DNA of 64,000 nucleotides from Drosophila persimilis (GCF_003286085.1 NW_020825350.1:248001-312000), one strand, 5' to 3'. Counted from the stretch's first letter, positions 43,447 to 57,306 are shown. Translations and numbers: made by a program. Notes: a model not told the origin generated them from the letters alone.

Positions 43447-44794
43447 GAGACTTTTTCTTATAATAGTTATTGTAATTGTTGTAATGAATATTGTTGTTGT
43501 TGTTGTTGCTATTATTGTTATTATTATTATTGATGCTGTTGCTGCTGCTATTATTATTATTATTATTGTTGTTGTTGTTGTTGCTGCTTATTGTATTATT
43601 ATTGTTGTTGCTGTTGCTGTTGTTATTGTGGGAATTGCACTTGTTGCACTTGCTCGGATGGCACGCATTCAGGGCCAAAGATGGAGAAGTTGTTGGTGTC
43701 ACTGCGGATGGTGTGGCTGCTGTTGGAGTTGTTGCTGCTGCTGCTGCTGTTGTTGTTGTTGCTATTGCCGATGTTGTTGCTGCTGCTGTTGGTGAAATAG
43801 ATGTTGCTGTCGTAGAGTCATTCTCCGGCTGCTGCTGCTCGGTTTTGACCATCGACAGCTCCGCCGGAGATGCAGAGCCCGAGCCCGAGCCCGAGCCCGA
43901 GCCAGAACCAGAACCCGAACCGGAGGCTGCGGCATTATCGCTGCCCTTGTCGCCGCCCTCGCCATGATGATGGTAGTGATGATGGTGGTGGTGGTAATGG
44001 TGGTGATGGTGATCGTTCGGAAACGCTTCTTGTTCATTGCTATTTCCGCCTTGCAAACCGGAATCATCGCAGGCGTCTGCCAAGTCGACGGCGCCGCTAA
44101 CAGCGCTGTTATTGTTGCTGTTACTGCCGCTGTTGCTGTTGCTGCGGCCACTGTTGGTGTTGGTGTTGGTGTTGGTGTTGGTGCTGGTGTTGGTGCCGCT
44201 GCCGTTGTTGTTATTATTGTTTTTGCTGTTGCTGTTGCTGTTATTGAGTGTGGCATGGGGCAGTGTGCCGTTGCTGTTGCTGCTGCTGCTGATGGTGCAC
44301 TTCTTCAGCAACGTCTTGGTCAACGGCGTCTTGATGATGATTAGCTTGTTGTTGTCCAGAAGCACATCCTTGACGGAGGGGTCATCGATGTCGTTGTTGT
44401 CGCTGCTTCCATCGTTGTTGTGGTCATCGCCGCTGCCGCTGTTGTGGTTGTTGCTTTTGTTGCTGTTGCTGCTGTGGTTGTTGTTGCTGTTGCTGTTGCT
44501 GTGATTGTGTCCGGCATGTCGGCTGCCGTTGACCAGGTTCCTCGGATCCTCGTGACCATTTAGCCGGACCTCGCCGCTCCCACTTCCACTACCACTCCCA
44601 GCCACGCAGAGGCACGAGTCGAGGGCATCTGCAGCTGCGGCTGCCCTAACCGCCGTCTCTGCTGCTGCTGCTGCTGATGCTGCTGGTGTGCCACAGTCCT
44701 CTGTTGCAACGTCGGCGGAAGCAGCAGCAGCAACAGTTGGTGTCGGCCCACTGGCCTGCGGCTCGAGGATCAGCGGCTGGTTGGTGGCGCTCAT
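43447..44794 (-). CDS. Hr4: Probable alternative N-terminal coding exon of Hr4
   Basis: The open frame starts at ATG 44794, nine codons after an in-frame TAG, and stays open to 43424. Reading to 43447 gives 449 codons plus one base, before a usable donor (gtatgc). That base plus GA of the Hr4 acceptor at 39676 makes CGA, so splicing would give Lys-Lys-Lys-Ser-Arg-Ile-MTLSRGP in frame. The protein has polyAla, Gly-Ser and long Asn/Ser/Thr runs, but also unique parts such as RLNGHEDPRNLVNGSRHAG and DDPSVKDVLLDNNKLIIIK. The segment LIIIKTPLTKTLLKK resembles the motif repeated in Hr4. If it is not an Hr4 exon, it would be a separate short gene ending at 43424. The low-complexity content means part of the openness is due to repeats. 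Confidence 0.55.
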
Positions 44795-47700
44795 TTGGTG
44801 GTGTCTTGTGGGTAGATCCTAGATCCTAGATCCTAGGTGGGCAGATGCAGGTTAACCGTTGCGATTGCTCTGGCCATGCTGGCTTCCCGGCTGCTTCCGG
44901 CTGCTCATCCTTCCAGGGCTTCCAGTGGATGTGTTATCCGCAGTACTTTATTCCTAGTCCGATATCTTTTTTGGAATCACAGTAGCAGGTAAATGTTTTT
45001 CTTTGCTATTTTTGTTTCCGATTATTTTGATTGGTTTTTACTGCACTCTGCCCTCTGCCCTCTCGTGGCTCTTCGATTATTGTTGAATCAAAAACAACAC
45101 ACAGATAAAAAAAGTGATTATAGGATATGCTTGGGGTCTGGGTCCTATCCCGTTTCTTCGTCTGCGTCCATTGCCAATGAGAAACAGAAACCACTCAAAA
45201 AAAAAACAAACAAACGATATCAATGTCGATGTCGATGTTGATGTCGATATCGATAGATGTGGAACAGAACGGAACAGAATGGATCGAATGGGATTGGAAT
45301 GGATCGGAACAGAACCGTTTAAATTGGACTGGATCGCCGGGCACTTCCGTTTTGTCCTTGAGAAATGAGACTGGATATGGGGTATGGGATATGTGAGTGT
45401 GTGTGTGTGTGTCTGTCTCTGTGTCCGTGCGCGCGCGCGTGTTTGTGTGTGTGTATGTGTGTGTATGCGGGGGACGGGGTAGGGATATATTCGGGGTCGG
45501 GTCGGGTCGAGGGTCAGACTAATGGGACATACCACTCTTGGCTCAACTCTTGCCTCTATATACTTTACATACGAGTACGCATAAAACTCTCGATTTTGCT
45601 TTCGATTTCGAATTCGAATTCAGTTTCAGTTTCAATTTCAATTTCAAACTTCAGTTACAATATCCAACAAAAAAAAATATATCTGTATGTACTATATCCA
45701 TTTATGCATTTGCAACAGAAACAAAAAACGTTCTTGTTCCGGGGATCTCGATACCGTAACCGTAACCGTAGCCGTAACCGTAGCCGTAACTTTTGAAGAG
45801 ATCAGATCGGAATACACATGTGTCCGTTAGCCGAGAACCGTTACCGCTGCTGGGACCGGGCAACGCAATCCGTTGAGGCGCCAAATCGAATCGAATCGAA
45901 ACTAAAACTTAAACACGGAACGGAACCCGTCCAAGTCCGACCCGGAGTCGGATTTGAATTCGGATTTGAGTTTGGAGTCGAAGTCGGATTCGGATTCGGA
46001 GTCAGAGTCAGAGTCGAAGCTCGGAGTCGAAGCTTGCAATCTCTTCCGTGTGGCGACGACGACGACGACAACGACGACAGCGGCAGCCGTTGCTGGGCTG
46101 TTGCTGGGCTGCTGTTTTTGTTGTTGTTGTTGTTGTTGTTGTTAGTGTTGCTCTGGGATGTTGCTCTCCGCGGCCAACGTGCGTGCATGCGAACGAAATA
46201 AAGTGAAATGAAAGGAGTAAGCGAGCGAAAGAAAGCAGCAGCCACAAAAGCGCTGCCACTGCCACTGTCGCGGTCGTCGTCGTCGTCGTCGGCGTTGCCG
46301 TCGTTGCTGCTGCCAGCCACAGCAACAGCAACAGCAGCAACAGCAGCAACAGAAACAGCGCCAAGCTATGCCAGCGCAGGCGTAGACGTTGCCGCCACAC
46401 TCACTCCCCTCCCCACACTCTCTCCCTCGCCCTCGCCCTCTCTCACTCTCACTCCCCCTGGCCCACTCACTCACTCACTCTATCTCCCTTTCTTTGTCTC
46501 TCTCTGTCTGCCCATCGCCGGCGGTACTCCCCAAGCTCCATCAAAACTATTTCTACCGAAGTCGCTGCCAGCGATCGGCGCGCAGGCCAGACATTAGAAG
46601 CTCGGCAGAGCAGTGCCAGAGTGGAGCAGAGCCATAGACATAGACATAGACATAGACATAGCCATAGACCAGCGGCAGCGCAGCTGGCGGCACCGAGCAG
46701 AGCAGCGGCGCTGACTGCAAACGAAAATGAAAACCAATAGACAAAAAGTAAAAAAAAGGAAAAAAGCACACAGCAAATACAACAAAAGCAAGCGCACGTC
46801 AACACCAACACACAAGCACAGAGGAATAGGCAGAGGCAGAGGCAGAGGCAGAAGCAGAGGCCTAGGCACGAGAGCATACGAACATACTTAGCCGAACCGA
46901 ACGACGTCGACGTCATAGTTATGCTTTCGGGCAGGCAGGCAGCAGCTCTCTCTTTCTCTCCCGCCCGCTTGGGGCTCTAACAGTTGCATGTTTGTTTGCC
47001 TGCCCGCCTGCCTGCCACCAGCCTGCCTCCCTCCCCCGCACCTATCCGCTGGAGTTCATTGGAATGGCAACGGGCGAAATGTGCCAGCATAGAACAGAGA
47101 AATTCTATCACCGAGAAGACTTCTCTCCGCACTCCCTCCCCACTGCAACCCCCCCCCCCTCTTGGTGCACCACATACACACACACACATATGTAAGTATT
47201 GCATTCAAATTAGAATTTGAGCAGAGCAACATACATACATACTCGCATATGTACATACATATGTATGCATGTTGCATGGCCATATGCATATGTTTCCTTG
47301 TCTGTGTTCGTGCTGTGTGGACGTTGACCGGCTAAGACAGAGTAGGGGAAGCAAGAGGGGGGCAAGGAGGAAGCGCACTCGCTGAAAGCTTCTTTCTGCC
47401 CCCTAAAAAGCTTCTTTTCCCCACCCATTTTGCCCCTGCATCCATCCATCCCCCCTTGCCGCCCCCCCCTCCAACAGCCTTGTGTCAAAACTGTGCCACA
47501 AGCTGCCATTGCACTCGCATTGGATGACGAGAGGGGGCTAGGAAGAAGGAGAGGATGCCGTTTGGGGGAGGAGGAGAGCTTTGGCGAGAGGGAGAGTGCT
47601 GCAACACTAGCAGCAGCAGCAGCACTATAGATTGTTGCTTCCTACTCTCCCACTCTGCACACTCTCTCCCTCTCCCTCTCTCACCCACTCTGTGCTACCC

Positions 47701-48494
47701 CAAAAGGGAGTTCAGATCGAAAGTTCTATGATCACGCCGCAAAGACAGTCCCTGAGGCAGGATGGGTGTGTGGGTGGCATGCAGAGGTAAAAGTTAATTG
47801 GAATTAGAGCAGCAATTGCAACAATAATTTAACAATGGGCAATGGCAAGGCGATTGCGCAACGCAGAGCCGAGCCGAGTCGAGCCGAGCAGAGCAGAGCA
47901 GAGCAAGTGGAGCGAGCGGTCAGTGGACAGTGGACAGTGGACAGTGGAGACAATCCCCAATGCCATGGAATGGTCGAATACGACAAAAGAAATTGGCACT
48001 CTTTGCCAGCTCTACCGCGGCCCCTGCCCCGGTCCCGATCCCGGTCCGGGGACCCTAGTGGGTTGTACCCTCACAAAACTCAAAGTTATAGAAGACGAAA
48101 CATTACAGAAAACTAGACTACCTCCCATCATCGGCATTGCACTGGAACATACAATATGTATGCACATACTGTCCTACCTGCTATGGGAATGATCTGTCGA
48201 GAGGCAGGGATCAGTGAAATGTACTTCAGGCACCTCAAAGTCGTACTCCAGAGTCGATGGTTCTGTGAGTGTATCAGAAGCTTCGGCCCTTTCTTGCGGT
48301 CTTGTAATGTTGCGGATTCGATTTTGTTGCTTTCAATTCGTTCGTTGACCATTGTCCGCAAGCACTTTCGATTTCAAATCACATTGCAAATGCTGTTAGC
48401 AGCAGCAGCAACAACAACAACAACAACAACAGTAACATACAGCAATAATTGTTTGGCGCACATTTCATTTCCTTATTGCTCACTGACATTTTGC

Positions 48495-48496
<2 letters not shown>

Positions 48497-48529
<33 letters not shown>
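48497..48529 (+). repeat. CA microsatellite
   Basis: Uninterrupted (CA)n of more than 30 nt. Confidence 0.9.
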
Positions 48530-48531
<2 letters not shown>

Positions 48532-49928
48532 GCAATGCATAACGTAAATGGCTTACGACTTTATAATGAGCAACAACAACAACAAGAGTCGCAGTAGCAG
48601 CAATCAAGACGTCGCCGTCACCGTCACCGTCGCAGAGCCGCAGCAGAGGGTTGGCTTTGGGGTTGCCCCGCAAAATGTTTTTGCTTTGCTGTAAGTTGTA
48701 ATGCCAGGAAGCCTTTTGCTCAAAGCTTGTCTCTACCTCTCCCACTCTCCCTCTCTCGCTGTCTCTCTCTCTCTCTATGTTGCTTGGTGCCAAAGTGAAA
48801 GTTGTACGTTTCGGTGGTGGGAAGGCGGGAGGGGGGGCTGGGATTCTGATCGCAGAGCAGAGCGAGAGCCAGAGCCAGAGCCAGAGAGAGATGGCATGCG
48901 GAAATATCGTACTCGTACGAGTATGCAACTTGCAGTTTGGCTGTGCCACAGAGAGCGATCTCGAGAGCGTACTCTCCCTCTCTCCCTCTCTTCGTCTCTT
49001 CCTCTCTCTGAGCGAGAGAGATCGCTGAGAGCGCTTGGGGTACTCACCGGACCACAGTGCCGGGCCAGGCATCGCTGCAGCTGGAGTCTGGCGTGACGTC
49101 GTTGGGGAGCTGCTCCTTGGGGCCTGTGCTTTTGGGTTGCGCGCGATTGTGGCGATTGTGGCGATTGTGGGATGCACTGCCGTTCTTCGCTTCTTCGGTT
49201 CTTCACTGGCACTTTACTTTACTCGATCTGAACATGAATCTGGATCTGAATCTCTTCACGCACACTCTCTTTTAAGAACACTGGAAAAAAATGCATGCCG
49301 CGTGTACTCTCCGTATTTGTTGTTCCGTATTTGGCCAATTTTGTATCTTTTTTGCGTTACAGTGCCGCGCGGGGGCTGCGCCTCCGAGCCACAATTCGAA
49401 CTGAAGTTGGAGCCGAGGCTGGAGCCAAAACAAAGCCCAGGCAGAGGCACGTTGGCAGCGTTGGCAGCGGATAGCGGACAGCGGACAGCAGACGGCGCTG
49501 CACTTGTGCTCCCTCCCCCGTCTGTCGGCCCCTCTCTTTGGTATAATTTGGTTTTTTTTTTTGCTTTTTTTTAGCTTTTTTCTGTTTTGATTTATTTTTT
49601 TTTTTTTGGTTTTTAACAATTGTCGTGGGCTTTTGTTCGAACGTTACTCATACGCAGTGTTGTTCACTTTTCATTTATGGCAAGTTCTAGTCGCGCTCGC
49701 TCGCTCGCTGCTGCTGCTGCTGCTGCTGCTCGGTGCTCGGTGCTCGGTGCTGCTGCTGTGGCTGGCGGCTGCTTCTTGCACGGCGGTCTGGCGGATATAA
49801 CGGAAATGTGCAACTGGCAGCCACCAAAACAGCCGCAAAGCAAAATTGTCAAAGCAGCACCACACACACACACACACACACACGCAGGGAGAGAGAGAGA
49901 CCACGGAGAGACTCAAAGAGAGAGAGAT

Positions 49929-49962
<34 letters not shown>

Positions 49963-50285
49963 AGAGCAGCAGCAGCAGCAGCAGAAGAAGCAAAAGCAAA
50001 AGCAAAATAAACAGAAATCGAAAACGAAGTCAGTCGCTGCACAACGTCTTTGTGGGTTTTCCTTACTGCCATTTGTTGTTGTTGTTGTTGTTAGTGTTGT
50101 TCTTGTTTTTGCTGCTGCTGCTCTAACGCTGCTGCTGTTGATGTTGGTGCAGCAGCAGCGCTGCTCTTGGCCGACGACGATGTCGAATGGGGCTTCTAAC
50201 TGGCATCAAGTGCACATGGCAGTAGCAGCGCTGCAACAGCAATGCTCTCTCTCTCTCTCCCATCAGCTGCACTCTCTCGAACGCT

Positions 50286-50290
<5 letters not shown>

Positions 50291-50321
<31 letters not shown>
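50291..50321 (+). repeat. CT microsatellite
   Basis: Uninterrupted (CT)n of about 31 nt in the Hr4 5' region. Confidence 0.9.
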
Positions 50322-50326
<5 letters not shown>

Positions 50327-51032
50327 GGGTCTGCTTGCATCATAGGCTCTCCCTCGCCCTCGCGCCTGTTTTTTTGCAGTAGCGGTTGCTTAATCAAAAA
50401 ATATGCCGCCCGCCTTTCACGCCCCCTCCCCCCACCCCCCAAAAAAAGAGAAAAGCTAACACCCCGTCCCAAAAGCACAGGGGCTGGGCTGGGCTGGGCA
50501 GGGCAGGGCAGGGGTTGGGGTTGCAGACGCATGCAGCCACCGAGTCAACCAACTTTAGAAGGTCATGTGGACTTAGTGCAGCCGAATATCCTTGGCTGAT
50601 ATTGGAACAGTATATAGAAGCATGCACACAATGCGAGTACATACAAACATACATGCACATGCAATACGTACATATGTATGTATTTACGTGCGAGTGTATA
50701 TGTACATACATACATACATATATACATATATATATACATGTGCACATGCAGTTTTGTTTGTTTATTTGCTTGGCATTCGCGCGTTGCGTGCACTTTTCGT
50801 GCATTTCTGTTTTTTTGTTTCTTTTTTTTCAGGAATCGACTCGGGGCCGGTGCGACCCCTCACCGCCAAGTGGGCAGTGGGTGGCAGTGGGGACCTCCCG
50901 CCTCTAGTCGTTATGGTCACCATATGGCCATATGCAAAGGAGTAAACTAGAAGGAAAGGCCATCAGCCGATCGTCCTTTCAGCGTGTGTTTGGATGATTA
51001 TACGCGATCCGTTCTAGCACCCCTGTTCACCG

Positions 51033-51064
51033 CACAAAATGTCCCATAAACGAACGGGCACAAG
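51033..51064 (-). repeat. Dispersed ~30-bp motif, copy 3
   Basis: Minus-strand core gcccgttcgtttatgggaca followed by ttttgtgcgg. It lies in the Hr4 5' region. Confidence 0.5.
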
Positions 51065-54000
51065 CAGAAAGGACTCATGATTGCGATTATTCTACGATTC
51101 TGAAAGTTGTATGCTGTTGATTCCGATCAGCAGCAATGTTATGTTATATTCTGGGTGGCGAATAGTGGAAGTATCCCCAATATCACTTGAATGTCGATTC
51201 AGTAATGCCATGTAGAGAATTGCATAGGTCAGGATTTCGAAACTCTACTTAAATTACGTATGGAAAAGCCAAGGCCAAGGAAACGAACAAAGGCCACTCA
51301 AAATATCGATTAGAACATGTAAAAATATTAAAATATTCTAAAAATCAAATGAGTCTACTTATATGCAGGAAATAGCCTGAAGTTTTGGCAGCGAAAGATT
51401 GAAGATTCCTCTACAATACCATACCATACCATACCATCCCATGGGTACCATGGTTTCCCATACGTAGATCGAAAGTTGCAATACATCTATGCATTGGGTG
51501 CACACATACATATGTGGCGTACGTGTGTGTGTGTGTGTGTGTGTGTAGAGACAAGTTATACTCTAATTGCCAGTCGTGAGGTTCAACAACTTTCACACAA
51601 AAATCCTTGAACGCCATTTGCATAAAACCCCAACGGCAGGCTGAACGCTGAAGCAAACAACAAGATTACGTATACGCCACCATTGCAACAGACGTAAGAG
51701 TGGGGGAGGTGGGAGGGCGGAGGGAGGGGAGTGGTAAGTGGTAAGTGGGAGAGAGATGCGGATAGAGGAAGACAGAGACAATGCTAGGCAGGGCCTGTAG
51801 AGCGGTTATTTTCTTGTTGTCGTTGCATTCGGCAGAATGTGGTAGAAAAAGCCAACAACAACGACCAAATTGGGGCCAAAAAATATTGTTTTAATTTCAT
51901 ATTTATTTGTTTTTTTTTGTTTTATTATATTTTTATGGGTATTTTTTATTTATTTTGTTTCTGTGGATTTTTTATGTGGCCAAACATATTGTCGAATCGA
52001 ATGTCAAGTGAACAGAAAAGAGAGCAGCAGAGCAGCAGAAGAGCAGAGCACAGAGAGCAGAGACCAGAGAACAGAGAAGTTCATGAGAAGCCCAAAAGAA
52101 GCGAGAACGAGAGAAAGAAACAGTGACAGAGCAAGAGGAAGAGAGATATGGAGAAGTCTGTCCGGAAAAGTGCAAAATGCTGACAATCTGTTGTTGTTGT
52201 TGGTGTTGTTGTTGCTGTTGTTTGTTTCTGTTTTACTGGCATTATGTTTCTGGGTCACCCATACACACATCATATATTTCACATTTCACATACATACACA
52301 TATACATAAGCACATAATACATATACGAACTTTTTGGTGCATCTGTAGGGGCGCCCAGAAGCGGCTCGAACTTGGCGCGAGCCCACAGCCCCACCCCCCA
52401 CTAGTACACCTGTAGAGTGGGCGGGTGGGGTCGATGGAAGGGTAACCTAACCATAAATCTAGTCCGTATCAATTCTCACCTACTGGAATCGTGACGTGAC
52501 GCGTAACGCGTGACCCGTGACCCGTGACCCATGGCACTTACCTTATAAAACGAAAGTCCAACGCTGCAAAAGAAATGCCCGCGTCATTCCCTCTTAGAAC
52601 TGAAATTGGAAAGAATATCGATATTGTGTCATCAGATATTGAATTGATAATGAAATAATAAATTAGTCTAGCATTTATATACAGGTTTTTTAGTGGCTTT
52701 TAGTCCCTTAGGAACCATAGGATCCACTCAAAAGCATTCATATCTGGATAACAATCGAATCGGTATACAAATTATCGAACGATGAACGCGTTGAAGAAGC
52801 CCACACAAACGATGCCAATCCAATCGATAGTCGATTGAGCATACTCTGAAGTTATCGACTTATCGATCGCATAATCACGAGGCTTCGCCGCAAATATGCC
52901 CAAAGTATAGCAAGTTCGATGGCTTGTTCCAGTTTCGATTCGTTGTGGCTTCGTTGGGGCTGATACGACTAGTGTTGCATAATACAGATATTCTATACAG
53001 TCCACAGACCATCCATTCTTCCATTTCAATTTCCCATTTGGGTGAGCATTTGTCGGTCAAGTGAAGTGTTTTGTTCTGTTCTGTTCTGTTCTATTCTTTT
53101 CTTTTCGATGTGGGACTAAATGCACACCGTTATCTCGGATTTCCCACAAGCGAGGAGGGGGGACGTGGGGAGCAACAGGGCTGCTCGAATTTCCTCAACG
53201 ACCCCTCTGGCCCTTGCTCTGCTGCGCTTTTTCAAATTCTCATTTCGTTTTTCGGATTTTAGTCATCATTTTTTATTCTTTCGGCTGCTTTTTGGGTCAA
53301 TTTTGACAGTTGCGTCGACAATGAATGACAGGCAACGGCAACGGCAACAGCAACGGCAACAGCAACGGCAACAGCAACAATCGCCCAGGGATCGATTTTA
53401 GGCAGCAACAACAATTTGAGTGAGCATCAATATTTTTCACTGCTCCCCACCCACACCCACTGCCCTTTCCCCAGTCGCCAGTTGATGGGCGACGGGCGCT
53501 GGGCCAAGAACTTGAAAATATGTGTGGGTTTTCTTTGCTGCTGCTGCTGCTGCTGCTGCCGGTGCTGCTGGATGACAAAATTCTTGTCTGCTCCACATTT
53601 GTGGCGGATATGTAGGGCAAGAGATGTATGTAGGGGAAAGAGATCAGATTTGGGGACAGCCCGAAGAGAACCTTTTGGTTCGAGGCACAGATGGGGGTTC
53701 AAGGATAGCGAGAGGGTGATTATAATATGGATTGGAAATCCCAGCAGATAGTGAAAAGAGCAACGAAAAGGTTAAAGGACAAGGGTGGAGACAAGATTTG
53801 GAATGGAACGAGCGAGAAAACAGAAGAGTTTGATGGGAGGACAGTATTGAAGCATAGATAAGTTCGAGAAGAACGTACTGTATGAAGAGTAGAGAAAGAA
53901 ACGTAAATGTTCTACATATTTAAAGATACGTATCTATATCTAATGGAAGGTCTTGTGTAGAGCTGGAATCCATTCAATGTTCTGTATCTACTACTACCCC

Positions 54001-55849
54001 TACTAGATCTTCAATGTTGGGGGTTTTCTGGAATGGTTTTCTGGGTTTTCTAGAGGGCGAATTTCCCTGTATGACCGATGAATGGTCTGCCATCGAACCC
54101 AACGATGGGATGGGTGTAATCTGTATTTATGATTCTCGAAAGAAAATTCTCGATGACTGGAGAGAAGAGGACTGTTGAAGATCTCTAGAGTAGCGAGATC
54201 TAGACACGTTTCATGATTGATTTCCACTTCGACTATTCTTTTCCTGGGACTATTCTTTGGTCTTCTATGCGCTAATTACCGCCAGCAGTCTCTCTCTTGC
54301 CACCCCACGATCACTATTTTTGTTCGCTGGTGACCTATATATCGTGTGTCCCCCGCCCCCGGCCCCGGCCCCACCCGCGACTGCCCCTTAATTGTGGAAA
54401 GGTGTATGAGACATTGAGAGATCTTTCGGGGTCTGTATCGGGGTCTGTATCTGTATCTGCATCTGTATCGGTGGCTGTTGTGCCCTCGCCTTGGTCGGCC
54501 GATAGTTCCACGCACACAGCTGCTTGCCTCATATCTCTATCTACACACACACACACACACACACATACATATGTACATCTCTCTCTCCCTCTCTCTCGCC
54601 GTCTTTATCTGTCTCTCTATCGGGGACACCTTCAACACATCCCTGGACGCGTATCAAGTTGAAGGTTTATTTTTGTTTACAATCATTTTTTTCGGTTTAT
54701 TTCTTGTGTTGTTTTCGTTTTTTTTTTTTTTTTAACAATGAATAACAGAAAAATGCCGAAAGCAGCACACGGCTGTTTCGGCAGCACTCCCCACATCCTC
54801 CTACCCCCCACCCCAAGCCGTGTGTCCCCCTCTATGTGTCCACGCCCCCACATATCAAACAAGTAGGTCGCCAGCGTTTCGAAATAGAAGAAAAAAGTGT
54901 GTTTATGCATGTGTCCGCCTCTGTGTGTGTGTGTGTGCGTGTGTGTGGTTTTTTAAACTTTTTCCCGAAAATTTCTTTCCTAGTTTTTTTTAATATTTTT
55001 CCTATTTTTGGCGTTGTTGTAGTGTGGCTTTATCTTATCGGCAGTCATCGGTGTTTCGAGTTCTTTTTCTAACCGAAAAAAAAAGTTTAAACAAAAAATT
55101 ATTTCTTTTTTTTTTTTTTGGTGAACGAACAATTTGTTTGCTTTTGCCGGTTGCGCGTGTGTGTGTGTGTGTGTGTGTGTTTATTCATGTTCTTCGCACC
55201 CGGCATAAAACATCAACAGAGAAAGAGAAAGAGAGTGGGAGAGTGGGAGAGAGGGCGAAGACGAAGCGGAAATGCTCTGCCCCGCCGCGGATGATCAATT
55301 GCCTGCCCACAGCTGATACGCTCGATCAGCGGAGGGTACGGCACATACACACTGACGCACACACACGCACGCACGTACGAATTAATAATACATATTTTTC
55401 GGCGATAGAGGAAAATAACAGCAACAAATTATTTAGTATACAACTACAGGCACACAAGTACGAACACAGAGACACCGTCTGGAAACTGGGTCAAATATTT
55501 TACTTGTATTTGCCCAGCTATCTCTACGCACGCTTCCACTCTCCTCGTTCCTCGCTCCTCACTCCTCACTCCTCACTCCTCACTCTTCCCCCTTCACGCT
55601 CCTTTCTCCACAGCTCTCTATGTGTACGCTGCTGCTTTCTTCTCGCTTTGGCACTTGGCACCGCTCCACTCCACTCCACTCCACCCCACTCCGTCCGATC
55701 CTTCCGCCTTCGATTCTTTTCCTGCCATTCCTCATAATATTTTCAATTTTCTCGTCTCCCCCTGGATCGTCGCAGAACAGAGGCCATGAAAAAAAGCCCT
55801 AAGAGGGTAGACCGAAAAATTCTAACCCAAAGAGTGTTAATCTTTAATT

Positions 55850-56030
55850 TCTAAAATAAATATGTTTCATATTTAGATTAGACATATTTCCTACAAATGC
55901 ACAAATAATATATATTCTGTTTATGTTGGTTTTTATTTCGATTAAATATGGAAGGACTTAAAAAGACTTTCTAATGAATTTATGTATTTTTAAATGGCTA
56001 TTTTTGTATTTAAAAATGTGATTGTGGTTC
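55850..56030 (+). repeat. AT-rich interspersed repeat, copy 1
   Basis: Shares gactttctaatg-type and ctatttttgtatttaaaaat segments, in the same order and spacing, with 62,100-62,290. Confidence 0.45.
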
Positions 56031-57265
56031 GTTTTCCATGACCCTTTTCTCTGAGTGTATTTTCAATATCTTCCACTGCCAACCCTGAACACAATCTTCT
56101 GTCTGTAGCCGTTCTATGGTCAGGGCTAAGCCGCCTCCGAGCAGCAGTCAATATCTACCACATACCATACCATATAAATGTTTTATATGTATAAAGAAAC
56201 AGCCAGATCTATCTAAAGCTGCGCATAACGGCACTTGGAGCGGCTTCAGCAACAACAATAATCATATTTTATAGCTATCGTTGATCGATCGGCTATTAAT
56301 AGCTACCCTTCCAATCGGAATACATCAGGTTTACCAGCGATTGGATGGCATATAAGACCAGGCAATGCTTCCCAACTGAAGCCAATAGAAGATCCCTTAC
56401 GGGGGGAATTGGAAAGATCTGTCCATGCTTTGTATCTGTGTATCTAAAGTTGGTGGTACTGGATACTTCTGTGACCTTCAACATCGAGTCACTTGTACAG
56501 GGCAGCTCCAGTCCCAGATGAACCACTTGTCGAGCATCTCTTTTTGTTATATTCTTATTTTTATGTACTTTTATTCGTATTTTCATTTTTATGGATGGGC
56601 CCGCGGCTAAATACTGAGAAATGGCTAAGGCAACGGCGCGTATGCGCAATGCAATGTCGGAAAAGCAAGACAGACGCTGGCAGCGACTGGACTGCGCTGC
56701 GACAGCAACAGCAACAGCAGCAGCAGCAGCGCGACAGAGGCAACATGCTCAAGGATAACTGCTGTCGCCGATTCCGTGACATATACGCGAAGAATGCGCC
56801 ATAAAAAGTGCAATCGAATGTTGAATGCTGCTGAAGCAGAGGGGGCGAGAGGGGTAGGGGGAGGGGGAGAGACCGGGGGATTGGGGATTGGGGATCGGCG
56901 GTGATCGGTAATCGTGGCAGAGACAACGCAATTGATCGCCGTTGCGCCGTTTCGCCGTTTCGCCGTTGCGGTGTGGGAGCCAAGACGAGACGGGGGCGAG
57001 TCCGAGTCCGAGCTCGAGCTCGAGCTCTAGTCCGGGCTAGACTCGGGCTAATGCTAATGCAATTAACGGTATTTTATGCTAATTTCAACATTGAACTTAA
57101 CATCGAATCGCCGCAGACTGGCAGAGAGGAGTGAGGAGTGAGGAGGGTGAGCCAGAACTTTGTTGTTGCTGCTGTTTGATCGGATCAGTGGGAAATTGAT
57201 ATTTATAAAGCGAATGCCAGACAGGTAGACAGACAATCGATCGGTTAGGAGACAAAAAGGCAGAG

Positions 57266-57270
<5 letters not shown>

Positions 57271-57304
<34 letters not shown>
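57271..57304 (+). repeat. GA microsatellite
   Basis: Uninterrupted (GA)n of about 34 nt, a candidate GAGA-factor binding tract. Confidence 0.9.

Positions 57305-57306
<2 letters not shown>

Larger units (their letters stand above)
44795..51000 (-). other. Hr4 5' region A: repeat-rich, likely untranslated exons/promoters
   Basis: No supported coding frame. A tandem ggatcta/ggatcct unit lies directly upstream of ATG 44794. Dense repeats include (gtaacc/gtagcc)n near 45,754-45,790, (atagac)n near 46,635-46,672, CA at 48,497-48,529, CAG at 49,932-49,983 and CT at 50,291-50,321. GAGA-type tracts of this kind are common near Drosophila developmental promoters, but no initiator can be assigned. Confidence 0.4.
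51001..57000. other. Hr4 5' region B: non-coding
   Basis: AT-rich and simple-repeat DNA without a supported gene. It includes CA/GT repeats (51,521-51,546, 54,543-54,564, 55,157-55,180), (caacgg)n near 53,333-53,375 and one member of an AT-rich repeat pair at about 55,850-56,030. Confidence 0.4.

Noticed and set aside
43491-43967. Plus-strand polyLeu/Val open frame
   Set aside because: It is the complement of the Asn/Gln/Ser codon repeats in the putative Hr4 N-terminal exon.
48473-49177. Minus-strand open frame of 234 codons
   Set aside because: Composed largely of simple repeats and low-complexity DNA, with no conserved segment or splice context.
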